Shown here piece by piece: positions 27,201-35,032 of a DNA stretch of 64,000 nucleotides. Source of the DNA: Amphibacillus cookii. Lineage in GTDB: Bacteria; Bacillota; Bacilli; Bacillales; Amphibacillaceae. Position 1 is the first letter of the stretch. Every line of letters starts with the position of its first letter. The notes under the pieces were generated by a model, which had not been told where the DNA came from, made no database searches, and worked only from the letters and a program-made list of their open reading frames with translations. Made by a program: the position numbers and the translations under genes. The DNA is taken from positions 372,001 to 436,000 of the forward strand of contig NZ_JAFBDS010000002.1 in NCBI RefSeq assembly GCF_016908375.1, read 5' to 3'.

Positions 27201-27703
27201 ATCATGAGATTAAAGCGGGTATTGGTGTTGATAAAACACCTGCTGAGTACGGTGCCTTCCCAACGGAAGCTTACTCACATACACCTGGATTTGCTGGTGT
27301 GCAACAACCCGGTATGACTGGTCAAGTAAAAGAAGACATTTTGTCTCGATTCGGCGAATTAGGTATGAAAGTAAAAGATGGTCGTCTACAGTTCGATCCT
27401 GTGCTCATATCTAAAGAGGAGTTCTTAACGTCAGAACATCAATGGCCGCTAGCTGATCGTCTCAATCCAAAGGCAACAGAATTGATTACGCTAGCAAAAG
27501 ATACGTTAGGATTTACTGCGCTAACTGTTCCAATCCTGTATATCTTAAGTGATCAAGAAAAGCTTGCGGTGTACGATGTCGCTGGTAATGAAAAGTCGTA
27601 TAATGGGCACACATTAGATGCTGAAACAAGTCAAAAAATCTTTGGGCGCAATCATGATATCGATGTGATTCATGTTTATCTAGATCGGAGTAAATTATTA
27701 TAA
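24245..27703 (+). CDS. Large cellobiose-phosphorylase-like carbohydrate enzyme
   Basis: About 1152 residues from ATG at 24245, which follows GAAAGG with correct spacing. There is no signal peptide. The N-terminal part (KMGHYNHMAPFFMTVVSDTD) and the later blocks GDPSRPWNKFNIEV, NFEGNWRDIFQNWEALS, GYWGDHQIIYLLKLLELS and RPEWNDANNALVGNGLSMVT suggest an alpha/alpha six-barrel enzyme of the GH94/cellobiose-phosphorylase kind. The WND and DHQ acidic residues could be catalytic. The family is usually left unnamed in annotations. With the mutarotase-like protein it probably degrades a glucan or oligosaccharide. No transporter is adjacent. Confidence 0.65.
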   Translation: METLCDLYLGKSFLYQKTKAVSLETIKLNNETYFKMGHYNHMAPFFMTVVSDTDHWLFVSSTGGLTAGRKNAESALFPYATDDKIHDSIETTGPDTTLIVTKDDKDYLWKPFSQQISDVYQITRNLYKNTAGDKIIFEEINEDLGVRFSYALKTSDAFGFVKESTLVNMTDYPVVVRVLDGIRNILPYGVTTVHQSTQSTLVDGYKRCELLEDVGLGIYTMSSILTDRAEPSESLKATIVWSRGLQDPKHLLSEQQIKAFSKNESVQTETDVKGRRGAYYVTDTVHLKGQEQKRWHIIADVNKSAFGVEKLRKDLIENAKIIEAVETDVALGGENLRQLVFNADGYQFTANEKVSYRHFSNTLYNIMRGGIYADGYMIDKSDFIEFVSHWNQSVYTNEHTFLMSLPDTLHYNDLLNLAKHRNNYDLERLAFEYLPLTFSRRHGDPSRPWNKFNIEVTKEDGSKALNFEGNWRDIFQNWEALSVSYPAFIESIIAKFVNASTADGYNPYRITKDGIDWETLDPDDPWSNIGYWGDHQIIYLLKLLELSKAYNPEKLHILLEKDIYAYAHVPYRIKRFSDLVKDPRNSIVYDDEKEKMIKERTASLGFDGKLVFSNDAVYRVNLMEKLLVTLLAKFSNYVPEGGIWMNTQRPEWNDANNALVGNGLSMVTLYYMYRFQVYMDDLVKEITTDAIRISAEVKRMFDATLEVLSAHEQELGQPISDETRFIIVKALGEIGEAYRQTIYDDGFRGEKVDLPVASLRAFIDVSMKHLKDTIKKNKREDGLYHAYNLIRFNGDSCQVSYLYEMLEGQVAVLSSKALDKKEAIHVLASLRDSAIYREDQNSYMLYPNRELPKFLEKNIIPEPDVKTSVVLQEELKNNHTRVIEQDVNGRYRFNGRFRNGEEIRDALMELNCYDAEDIQVVENLFTELFNHHAFTGRSGTFYKYEGLGSVYWHMVSKLLLATEENFNAVYSAEGMTEDAKNLMTYYHEIKAGIGVDKTPAEYGAFPTEAYSHTPGFAGVQQPGMTGQVKEDILSRFGELGMKVKDGRLQFDPVLISKEEFLTSEHQWPLADRLNPKATELITLAKDTLGFTALTVPILYILSDQEKLAVYDVAGNEKSYNGHTLDAETSQKIFGRNHDIDVIHVYLDRSKLL

Positions 27704-27717
27704 GTTAGCTAGCTATT

Positions 27718-27770
27718 AAATAAAAGAAACAGCTCCCTGAATTTTTATAAGGAGTCTGTTTCTTTTATTT
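27718..27770. terminator. Bidirectional terminator shared with the lrp coding end
   Basis: AAATAAAAGAAACAG-CTCC (27718-27736) pairs with GGAG-T-CTGTTTCTTTTATTT (27751-27770). It has A-rich and T-rich flanks for both strands. The stop codon of the minus-strand lrp gene lies in its loop. Confidence 0.85.
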
Positions 27771-28194
27771 GTGGTTCTGTTGGTACGTGGGAGAAAATAA
27801 AATGTGTGACTGTTTGTGCATAGGGATTTACCGCTTCTATGAATTGTTCCGCTTTTGAAAAAGAATCAAAGTGCATTTTCAGCATATAACACGCATTACC
27901 TGCTATGCGATAACAAAATTGCACGTTTGGAAGCGTTTGAATAAAATTTTTAAAAGCTTTGTAATCCCCATTTTTAACAGTAGCTTCTATTATACATTGA
28001 ATAGGCATACCTAATTTGTCATAATCAATTTCCAACGTGTATTTCTTGATAATACCGTAGGACTCCATTTGCCTAACGCGTTCTGTTACAGAAGGAGAAG
28101 ATAAATTTATCCTCCTCCCAATCTCACTCATAGATAGGCGACTGTTATTATGTAATTCATCTAATATCATTTTATCAATATCATCAATTTTCAT
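27745..28194 (-). CDS. Lrp/AsnC family transcriptional regulator
   Basis: A 149-residue protein. The N-terminal HTH is DDIDKMILDELHNNSRLSMSEIGRRINLSSPSVTERV, followed by the RAM (alpha/beta sandwich) ligand domain, with VQFCYRIAGNACYMLKMH in place of the usual G-x-x-D-Y motif. It is divergent from the AhpD-like gene with a 120-bp AT-rich spacer between them, so it probably regulates that gene. The ligand is probably an amino acid, by family. Confidence 0.9.
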   Translation of the reverse strand: MKIDDIDKMILDELHNNSRLSMSEIGRRINLSSPSVTERVRQMESYGIIKKYTLEIDYDKLGMPIQCIIEATVKNGDYKAFKNFIQTLPNVQFCYRIAGNACYMLKMHFDSFSKAEQFIEAVNPYAQTVTHFIFSHVPTEPQIKETDSL

Positions 28195-28314
28195 TTTTAA
28201 AAATTTCTCCTTTTTTTCATTGATTATTTAACATTTAAGTGAACTATTTGTTATATATTTAATGTTATTTTATTGATTTGTTTTCTATAATAAATATACA
28301 AAGGGGGATTACAA

Positions 28315-28719
28315 ATGGCAAGAATTAAGGAATCAAATTTTGGAGATACGTCTTTTCAACGACTTTTAGGACACAACTTAGAAGTAATGCAAGGGTGGCG
28401 CTATTTAGGGACTGTATTAGAAAAAAAAGGTTTGCTCTCTGCTGAACTAAAAGAGCAAGTCAGAAGAACGTTAGCTCAAGAGAATGGTTGTGAATATTGT
28501 AAAGCGAAAGGTATGCCTGAACTTGATAAATTTGACGAAAAAACTTCTATTTCGGCTGCATTTACTGAGGTGTTCTTAAAGCAAAAAGGAGAAATACCAG
28601 ATTCATCTTTTAAAATTTTGAAGGAATACATGACTGAGGAAGAAATTAGTGAACTTTGTGCATTTATTTCTTTCACTACCGCTTCACAATACTTTGGAGC
28701 TATGATGAAGTTAGAATGA
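28315..28719 (+). CDS. Carboxymuconolactone decarboxylase-like (AhpD-like) protein
   Basis: A 134-residue helical protein with the CMD/AhpD redox motif CEYC (about residues 60-63) in QENGCEYCKAKGM. A histidine two residues after the second cysteine, usual in AhpD (ExxxCxxC..H), is missing, so peroxidase activity is uncertain. ATG follows AAAGGGGG. It is divergent from and probably controlled by the Lrp regulator. Confidence 0.8.
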   Translation: MARIKESNFGDTSFQRLLGHNLEVMQGWRYLGTVLEKKGLLSAELKEQVRRTLAQENGCEYCKAKGMPELDKFDEKTSISAAFTEVFLKQKGEIPDSSFKILKEYMTEEEISELCAFISFTTASQYFGAMMKLE

Positions 28720-28797
28720 GCGAGAAGTCAACAATAGGTTTCTAAAAACGATTTAAAAAAAGAAGAACTTTGGATTTTAAATTTTATGTGATAGAAG

Positions 28798-28823
28798 AGA
28801 CCAATTCATTTACGAATTGGTCT
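28798..28823 (+). terminator. Hairpin after the AhpD-like gene
   Basis: A perfect 10-bp stem AGACCAATTC / GAATTGGTCT with a 6-nt loop. It has no clear T-run. Confidence 0.5.
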
Positions 28824-28929
28824 AATAAATATAATGTAATTTACATTTTCTCTCCTGCAAGTGACCCCGTTACTAGTGATCGCACTCGTTTTTTTGTACA
28901 CAATGAAAATAACGTTTGAAAAATATTGT

Positions 28930-28957
28930 CCCCATTTCACATAGAGATGAAATGGGG
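28930..28957. repeat. Perfect 10-bp hairpin
   Basis: CCCCATTTCA (28930-28939) and TGAAATGGGG (28948-28957), with a TCTTCTTC stretch after it. It is a terminator candidate inside debris. Confidence 0.45.
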
Positions 28958-29092
28958 ATCTTCTTCATCAGCTTCAAATATTAAACCACTTAAATCATTA
29001 CTATCAATTACCTAAAGCGAAATTCGACGATATTAAATTAAACGTTGATCGTTTAACTTCTAAAAAAGTCGTTCAGCAACCCCCTGATAAAA

Positions 29093-29300
29093 TTAGCGCA
29101 TAATCCCCGCTTCAATTAGCTTCCAGACTTCTTCAATTGGGCTTTAAAATCAATTTGAAGCCAATTGTCTGCGTAAGCTGGTGCGGAAAAAAATGAAAAT
29201 ACTAGCAAGATAGCCTGCAACTGTTGGATGTCCTCAATGCCACTTGCTGTTTTTAGGCTATCGATCAAGTCGCCAATGTGTTGAATACGTACTGAGGGAT
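29093..29300 (-). pseudogene. Decayed C-terminal gene fragment, family unknown
   Basis: The minus strand reads RIQHIGDLIDSLKTASGIED, then QQLQAILLVFSFFSAPAYAD and NWLQIDFK. Its natural end PIEEVWKLIEAGIMR is in another frame, so at least one indel is present. There is no start codon. I cannot name the parent protein. The flanking 28975-29090 also holds only broken coding-like sequence. Confidence 0.4.
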
Positions 29301-29355
29301 TTTGTTCGATTCAGAGATGAAATTGAATTAACAAAGATATTAAACAAACAGGGTG

Positions 29356-29510
29356 GAGAATTAATTGGATATTACGGCCAACAGGTTCATTTGCGTTTTA
29401 TTACCCTACAAAAGATATGTTTTTCGTGGAGACCTTAATCAAATGGATGCTGTCTCTCTTCCTGTTAAGTTATCCATTAAACTCGCCGTGGTATAAAATG
29501 GAATTTTTGG
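29356..29510 (+). pseudogene. Decayed copy of the serine-hydrolase C-terminus
   Basis: The DNA matches the end of the gene at 17407 along its whole length, encoding GELIG, then STGSFAFYYPTKDMFFV and SLPVKLSIKLAVV, but with at least two single-base losses. Similarity continues about 60 bp past the stop codon. It is therefore a second, truncated member of the same gene family. Confidence 0.7.
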
Positions 29511-29603
29511 TGCGGAATCTCAAAAAGGGCTTATTAGTAAGGATGGACATGAGCAAATAGTCAGTGGCCATTACCTTATTCATGTGAAATATAGACTCAC
29601 ATC

Positions 29604-30389
29604 CTATTCGTTCTCAATCAATTGCTTTTCTTCATTAAAAAAAGTTTTATAGCCTAATTGGACAAATAATATGACCGTGATCGAAACACTGCCAAGAATG
29701 CCAAGCATGATTGCTATTTGATATGAAACAGCAGTAACCGGAGATATACCAGATAAAATTTGCCCCGTCATCATTCCGGGTAAGAATACGATTCCCATCC
29801 CTACCATAGAGTTAATGGTTGGTAGGATTGCCGAATCAAAAGCATTATCTACTATTTGTTTTGTAGCCATTTTAGGCGTTGCACCAAGCATCAATGCTGA
29901 TTCAATAAGGTGTTTTTCAGAATCCATACCATCTACAAGCCTCGTTACGCCAAGTGAAATGCCCGTCATGGAATTGCCAATCAACATCCCTGCGATTGGG
30001 ATGAAGTATCTCGGATCATACCAAGGGGAGATGTTGATGACAGCAAGTAGGAAATAAATCAAGCTTGCTAATGTTCCAAAGGTCATAGATAGAGCAATAA
30101 TCTTTTTTAACGGTTTAGAAAGTTTTTCTTTTGTTCGCTTAATTATATTATGAATAGCAAATGCCTCCATAACAACAATGACTACAATTGTATTTAAAGG
30201 ATTAATATTATTAAATAGATAGTCAAGAATATAACCTACTAATATAAGTTGAACGGTCATTCTTATAGAAGAAATAAGAATTTCCTTTTCTCTTGATATT
30301 CCTCGTATTCTTGCAATAAACAACAGCATAACAACAAAAATATAAGCAGCAGCCATTTGCCATAATTGAAGTTCTACTACACGATCCAT
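29604..30389 (-). CDS. fetB: FetB-type ABC permease (UPF0014), iron export
   Basis: A 261-residue membrane protein with about seven hydrophobic segments and the family hallmarks MAAAYIFVVMLLFIARIRGI, MLIGNSMTGISLGVTRL, ALMLGATPKMA, PTINSMVGMGIVFLPGMMTGQILSG. The family includes E. coli FetB, which exports iron with its ATPase FetA under oxidative stress. It starts 3 bp after the fetA stop, so the two form one operon. Confidence 0.87.
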   Translation of the reverse strand: MDRVVELQLWQMAAAYIFVVMLLFIARIRGISREKEILISSIRMTVQLILVGYILDYLFNNINPLNTIVVIVVMEAFAIHNIIKRTKEKLSKPLKKIIALSMTFGTLASLIYFLLAVINISPWYDPRYFIPIAGMLIGNSMTGISLGVTRLVDGMDSEKHLIESALMLGATPKMATKQIVDNAFDSAILPTINSMVGMGIVFLPGMMTGQILSGISPVTAVSYQIAIMLGILGSVSITVILFVQLGYKTFFNEEKQLIENE

Positions 30390-30392
30390 CGC

Positions 30393-31025
30393 TTAAACGC
30401 CCTTTCCGTTGATTATCTTACCATCTTTTATCTCAATCATTTGATCAGAAAATTGACTGGCTACTTTTTTAGAATGCGTAGCCATAATTAGGGTCTTACC
30501 ACGTTTTCGGGTATAATTTACTAGTTCCTCAATAATGATATGCTCAGTATCTTCATCGAGAGCAGAAGAAGGTTCATCAAGTAATAGCACTTCTGGATTC
30601 ATAAGCACGACCCTAGCTAAAGCAACGCGTTGCTTTTCTCCACCAGATAACTTTGCAGCATCTTGATCTAGCTCTTTATTTAACTTTACACGTTTTAATA
30701 GTTCATAAAGCTCATTATCGGAGGCAAGTGGTCTTTCAGCAAACTCTAGTCCGATTAGTAGATTATCTTTTATACTCCCACTAAAGGTAGCAGGGGTTTG
30801 CGGTAGCATGGTGACAGCTCTTCTTAACTTCACAGGGTCTATCTGGCTTAAAGGTTGGTCATGATAAAAAATCTCTCCATGATCATGGCTAATGAGTCTA
30901 TTTAATAGGCGTAATAATGTCGTTTTTCCACTACCACTCTCACCTACTATACAAGTGATGTTATTTTTTTTAATACTTAAATGTTTAATATTAAGAATAT
31001 CCTTATATTTAACTTCTTTAAACAA
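30393..31025 (-). CDS. fetA: FetA-type ABC ATPase, iron export
   Basis: A 210-residue ATPase. Walker A is GESGSGKTT (about 32-40), the Q-loop region is MLPQTP, the signature is LSGGEKQR, Walker B is VLLLDEPSSALD and the switch histidine is in MATHSKK. It is the partner of FetB. It starts with TTG; an AGGGAGAGG lies 13 bp upstream across a run of seven T, so the start is slightly uncertain. Confidence 0.87.
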   Translation of the reverse strand: MFKEVKYKDILNIKHLSIKKNNITCIVGESGSGKTTLLRLLNRLISHDHGEIFYHDQPLSQIDPVKLRRAVTMLPQTPATFSGSIKDNLLIGLEFAERPLASDNELYELLKRVKLNKELDQDAAKLSGGEKQRVALARVVLMNPEVLLLDEPSSALDEDTEHIIIEELVNYTRKRGKTLIMATHSKKVASQFSDQMIEIKDGKIINGKGV

Positions 31026-31129
31026 AAAAATTAGAATCCTCTCCCTTTAATTAAGCTCCAATTTCTTTAATTTTGTTCTTACCTTTCATTCGCCAGTGCT
31101 ATCGATTTTGAACTACTTATATATCTTTA

Positions 31130-31150
31130 TTCGATATCGAAATTCGATAT
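31130..31150 (-). promoter_or_regulatory. Candidate operator upstream of fetAB
   Basis: A perfect 12-bp palindrome TTCGATATCGAA (31130-31141), with its half TTCGATAT repeated at 31143-31150. It is about 105 bp from the fetA start, inside an AT-rich promoter region. The regulator is not known. Confidence 0.45.
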
Positions 31151-31201
31151 AATAATATCATAAAAGTGAGGGTGTGACAAGAAACACGCTAACGAAGTGG
31201 T

Positions 31202-31285
31202 TGATCACAGACAATCGTTCGTAAAACGTTCGCTCCAAAATAGATGAGTCACGCAACGACCAATTAGTGGGAGAAGAACGAAAAC
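31202..31285 (+). repeat. Dispersed repeat R1, degenerate copy
   Basis: GATCACAGACAATCGTTCGTAAAA and AGTGGGAGAAGAACGAAAAC match parts of the R1 repeats at 44091, 51382, 52729 and 57345. Confidence 0.5.
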
Positions 31286-31460
31286 AACATGTATTTGTTG
31301 GAGAAGATAAGGGGCAGCTTTACAAGTTAGAGAAAGATGCTTAGCAATTGGAAAAGGGGGCTTGCTGAGCGGATAGCGATCTTTGATGATGAACGAAGTA
31401 ACGCATTCAAATCATAAGTGGTGGATATTTTTTGACTTTTTATATTTCTTTTCCTTGAAC

Positions 31461-31508
31461 AAATGCAAAATATATATTACAATCTAATGGAACATATATT
31501 TTGCATTT
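31461..31508 (+). promoter_or_regulatory. 15-bp inverted repeat at the Xre promoter
   Basis: AAATGCAAAATATAT (31461-31475) and ATATATTTTGCATTT (31494-31508) are exact reverse complements 18 bp apart, ending 11 bp before the xre frame. TTGAAC at 31455 is a possible -35 element. It is probably the operator of the Xre protein. Confidence 0.65.
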
Positions 31509-31519
31509 AAGAAAATGAG

Positions 31520-31741
31520 GTGATTTATATAATTAAGAACAGCGTTAAATTAAGTCGTAACGAAAAAAAACTCACACAAGAAGAACTAGCTGAACAAGTG
31601 GGTGTAACAAGACAAACCATTGGTCTGATCGAGAAAGAGAAATATAATCCCACCATTTCCTTAGGACTTAAGTTAAGCAAAGTTCTCAATAAGTCGCTTG
31701 ATCAATTATTTTGGCTAGAGGAGGATGTAAATGAAAACTGA
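31520..31741 (+). CDS. Xre family HTH regulator (small, YozG-like)
   Basis: A protein of about 70 residues that is almost entirely a Cro/C1-type HTH (KKLTQEELAEQVGVTRQTIGLIEK, YNPTISLGLKLSKVLNKSLDQLF). Its start is odd. The GTG at 31520 overlaps the GAGGTGAT site, while the position where relatives begin (MIKN) carries ATA at 31529 followed by ATT. It overlaps the membrane protein gene by 11 bp. Such pairs usually form a self-regulating unit. Confidence 0.85.
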   Translation: MIYIIKNSVKLSRNEKKLTQEELAEQVGVTRQTIGLIEKEKYNPTISLGLKLSKVLNKSLDQLFWLEEDVNEN

Positions 31742-32153
31742 TGAGAGAGTGAATTCAGATGTCAAAGTAGCAAAGAGTATTGGTTATACTATTTTTTGGT
31801 TTGGAATATTTATAGTGTTATTGTATCGATGGTTTGTCTTGAATCAAACGCTAATAGATACACTTGACTTTTTTTTAGTATGGTTTATTGCATCGCTGGT
31901 GCATTTTTTTGCTTTAGCATCTAAAGGTATTCCAATTACGTATCCCGTTTCAATGAGCAAAAGAGAGCAAGTTTATTTTTTGATTTTAGTCCCGTTATTG
32001 ACAGGTGTTCTGTCAGCGATTAGTGTTTTTTTTAGGGTTGGGGTGGATATTAAACGGATATCGGGTGGTTTTACAGTGAGCTTTTTAGGTATGCTTGTTC
32101 TATTTTTCTTATACAAGTTCATTCTTTATTTTTGGGAGAGAAGAAACACGTAG
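31731..32153 (+). CDS. Four-helix membrane protein paired with the Xre regulator
   Basis: A 140-residue protein with four predicted membrane segments (IGYTIFWFGIFIVLLYRWF, FFLVWFIASLVHFFALAS, VYFLILVPLLTGVLSAISVFF, FTVSFLGMLVLFFLYKFILYF) and a short basic tail. No catalytic motif is seen. Small membrane proteins of unknown function with this layout are often encoded behind YozG-like regulators. It starts inside the xre gene, so the two are translationally coupled. Confidence 0.75.
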   Translation: MKTDERVNSDVKVAKSIGYTIFWFGIFIVLLYRWFVLNQTLIDTLDFFLVWFIASLVHFFALASKGIPITYPVSMSKREQVYFLILVPLLTGVLSAISVFFRVGVDIKRISGGFTVSFLGMLVLFFLYKFILYFWERRNT

Positions 32154-32460
32154 CTTATTATAAAAACACATTATAGTAAATTAACTTAAGGCAAACTTGG
32201 TACGTTTAGGATGATCTTTGTTCCGAAATGAACGTGCCTTTCAAAGCGCTATGGTGCAAATAAAGCAATAAGCGCTCAAATAACGAAAAAGTTTTTTCGT
32301 GTTAAAGAAGGTGTATCTAGACGTCATTTTTAGTCGGCTCTTCGTTTGTGTTAAATGTTTCTCGTTATTAAACTTCTGGAATAGATGCAGGAAATCCGTT
32401 TAAGTATTTTTGAAAACAGGTATACAAATACCAATTATTTCTAGGAGGGATTTTTAAGGA
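32154..32460. other. Gene-free gap
   Basis: No gene, terminator with a clear T-run or repeat copy is evident. An AGGAGGG at 32443-32449 precedes the truncated reductase; it may be its old or a reused site. Confidence 0.4.
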
Positions 32461-33160
32461 TGGACGACGCAATAAGATTATCCCTGATTATACTACCGAC
32501 GGGACGTTGCGTTCAATTGAAGGTAGTATGAAGCGTTTAAAAACGGATAAATTAGATGTCGTATTTGTTCATGATATTTCACCAGATTTTTATGGAGATG
32601 AATGGATAAGCAAATTTGACGAAGCGAGGAATGGAGCTTTTAAAGCACTGACAGATCTAAGAGATGAAGGGGTTATTAAAGGATGGGGAATAGGCGTCAA
32701 TACAACTGAACCGATAGAGTTATTATTAGGGCTTGAAGAGGTGAGACCGGATATCTGCTTGTCTGCTACACAGTATACCTTGCTTGACCATGAAAAGGCA
32801 CTGGAACACGTGATGCCAATGGCAAAGGAAAAAGGTGTCGGGATAGTTGTTGGTGCACCATACAGCTCTGGAGCTCTTTTAGGCGGTCATTCCTATAATT
32901 ATGGTGATATCCCACAAGAGGTTGCTGACCAAATTAAACAACTTGAGGAAGTGGCAGCTAAATATGACACTACTTTAAAAGCAGCAGCTCTACAGTTTTC
33001 AACAGCTCATCCGTCTGTAGCAGCTGTTATTCCTGGATCAACAAGACCAGAAAGAATAAAGAATGATTTAGCTGGTTTAAAAACGCCCATACCAGCTGAA
33101 TTTTGGAAAGAACTCGTGGAAAAGAATCTCATCTCTCCTCTTGCCCCATTACCAGCTTAA
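32461..33160 (+). pseudogene. 5'-truncated aldo/keto reductase
   Basis: The frame carries RRNKIIPDYTTDGTLRSIEG, DVVFVHDISPDFYGDEW and GVNTTEPIELLL, matching the middle and end of aldo/keto reductases of the D-threo-aldose dehydrogenase type, through to AVIPGSTRPERI. The N-terminal 70-80 residues with the catalytic Asp, Tyr and Lys are absent, and no matching sequence lies upstream. Translation could only restart at TTG 32507. It is almost certainly inactive. Confidence 0.75.
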
Positions 33161-33339
33161 AACCATCCTAAATATGGTTGGGTTAGGTGGAGAAGGAAGG
33201 TAGCGCAGCTTGGATAACACAAATGAACTCGGAAAGAACGCGAGAAAAAAATGATGCTATGGAATGAATTGAAATGGATTCAGTTAATCTTAGCGCGAGA
33301 GTGTTTACATCAACACAGAAGCTAAATATACGAAAGGAA

Positions 33340-33378
33340 AAGAGATGGTATGAGTGAAAATCACACCATCTCTTTTGT
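33340..33378 (+). terminator. Hairpin terminator before pntAA
   Basis: AAGAGATGGT / ACCATCTCTT with a 15-nt loop, followed by TTGTCT. The rest of 33161-33596 is AT-rich promoter DNA without genes. Confidence 0.75.
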
Positions 33379-33596
33379 CTGAGAGCCTAAAGGTTCTACT
33401 AATTTCTTAGTTGTGTAATTATGTTATCACGTGATCATACTTTTCTCATTGTATTTGCTATAATTCGTCGAATTCATCACATTGTATATTTTGTAAAATT
33501 TGTACCATTCACTATTGGAAAAGCCTAATTTCAATGCTATAATTTTATATGAATTTAGCATAATAATAATCTAATATAGTGAAAGGAATCGTGTAT

Positions 33597-34727
33597 ATGA
33601 AAATAGTTGTACTTAAGGAAAGTGATGAATCACGGGTTGCTTTAGTACCTGATTCGATCAAAAAATTGCTTCAATTAGAGGGCGTTGAAGTTGCAGTCGA
33701 AACGAACTTAACAACTATGATTTCTGATCAAGCCTATCAAAATTCCGGTGCGAGTGTGATGGATTCAAGAGACGCGTTATTGTCCACTGGCAATGTGTTT
33801 TTGTGGGTGAATGCACCGTCACTAGAAGATGTGAGTAAAATGAAAAAAGGGTCTATCAGTATTAGTTTTTTAGATCCGTATAATCAAACTGAAGTTGTGC
33901 GTGGCTTCATGAAGCAAGGAATCAATGCCATTAGTATGGAAATGATTCCAAGAACGACGTTGGCTCAAAAAATGGACGCAATTAGTTCACAAGCATCTCT
34001 AGCAGGATATGTGGCTGTCATTTTAGGTGCGCAAAAATTGGATCGTATTTTCCCAATGATGATGACACCCGCTGGTACTATTCCTCCGGCAAAAGTATTT
34101 GTTATAGGAGCGGGCGTTGCTGGTTTACAGGCAATTGCAACAGCGAAGCGACTGGGGGCAAAAGTGGAAGCGTTTGATACCAGACCTGTTGTAGAAGAGC
34201 AAGTGACATCGCTTGGTGCCAAGTTTGTTAAAGTGGATTTAGGAGATACGGGACAAAATAAGGATGGCTATGCCAATGCCTTAACTGATGAACAATTAAA
34301 AATTCAACAACAAGCTATGGCAAAAAGTTGTGCCAACGCTGATTTGGTTATTACTACAGCCAAACTATTTGCTAGAAAAGCACCCGTGATTGTGACAAAA
34401 GAAATACTGAAACAAATGCGAGATGGATCGGTGGTTATCGATTTGGCCGCAGGTTCTGGAGGCAATGTGGAAGGCACCTTGGTGGATGAAACAGTCAACC
34501 TTGAGGGGGTCGATGTCATTGGCATTGATAATCTTCCAGGTGAAGTGGCTTACGATGCATCGACCATGTATTCCAGCAATTTAAATAATTTAGTAACACA
34601 TTTTTATAATAAAGAGACCAAGACACTGGACTTAGATCGATCGGATGAAATCATGAACGGGTGTCTTGTCGTCAAAGATGGCCATGTAGTTAATGAACGA
34701 CTTAAAGATATTTATGGAGGTAAGTAA
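33597..34727 (+). CDS. pntAA: NAD(P) transhydrogenase subunit alpha, domain I
   Basis: A 376-residue NAD(H)-binding subunit of proton-translocating transhydrogenase, in the alanine-dehydrogenase/PntA superfamily. It shows MKIVVLKESDESRVALVPDS, the Rossmann motif VFVIGAGVAGLQAIATAKRLGA, and the RPVVEEQV/TTAKLFARKAPV segments. It lacks the C-terminal membrane part, which is the separate gene pntAB. ATG at 33597 has GAAAGGA 9 bp upstream and is preferred to GTG 33579. It overlaps pntAB by one base. Confidence 0.9.
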   Translation: MKIVVLKESDESRVALVPDSIKKLLQLEGVEVAVETNLTTMISDQAYQNSGASVMDSRDALLSTGNVFLWVNAPSLEDVSKMKKGSISISFLDPYNQTEVVRGFMKQGINAISMEMIPRTTLAQKMDAISSQASLAGYVAVILGAQKLDRIFPMMMTPAGTIPPAKVFVIGAGVAGLQAIATAKRLGAKVEAFDTRPVVEEQVTSLGAKFVKVDLGDTGQNKDGYANALTDEQLKIQQQAMAKSCANADLVITTAKLFARKAPVIVTKEILKQMRDGSVVIDLAAGSGGNVEGTLVDETVNLEGVDVIGIDNLPGEVAYDASTMYSSNLNNLVTHFYNKETKTLDLDRSDEIMNGCLVVKDGHVVNERLKDIYGGK

Positions 34728-35032
34728 TGGAAATGATACTTGTATTTGTGTTGATTTTAGCTTCTTTTTTAGGTTTTGAATTAATATCAAAAGTGCCGTC
34801 ACAATTACATACACCACTCATGTCTGGTTCTAATGCTATATCTGGAATTACGGTCGTTGGTGCTATCCTCAGCCTCGCAGGTACTTTTGTGGTAGAGGGA
34901 GAAGTGGTTAGAATTGTGTTAGGAACCTTATCTGTATTCTTTGCTACGATTAACGTTGTGGGAGGTTATATGGTAACTGATCGTATGTTATCCATGTTTA
35001 CAGTTGCCAAGAAGGAGGACCAACATGATTAA
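34727..35032 (+). CDS. pntAB: NAD(P) transhydrogenase subunit alpha, membrane part
   Basis: A 101-residue membrane protein with three hydrophobic helices (LVFVLILASFLGFELI, GITVVGAILSLAGTFVV, IVLGTLSVFFATINVVGGYMVTDRML). The invariant S-x-x-H-TPLMSG-N motif of PntA membrane domains is present as SQLHTPLMSGSNAISG. It forms part of the proton channel. It overlaps pntB by 8 bp. Confidence 0.9.
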   Translation: MEMILVFVLILASFLGFELISKVPSQLHTPLMSGSNAISGITVVGAILSLAGTFVVEGEVVRIVLGTLSVFFATINVVGGYMVTDRMLSMFTVAKKEDQHD

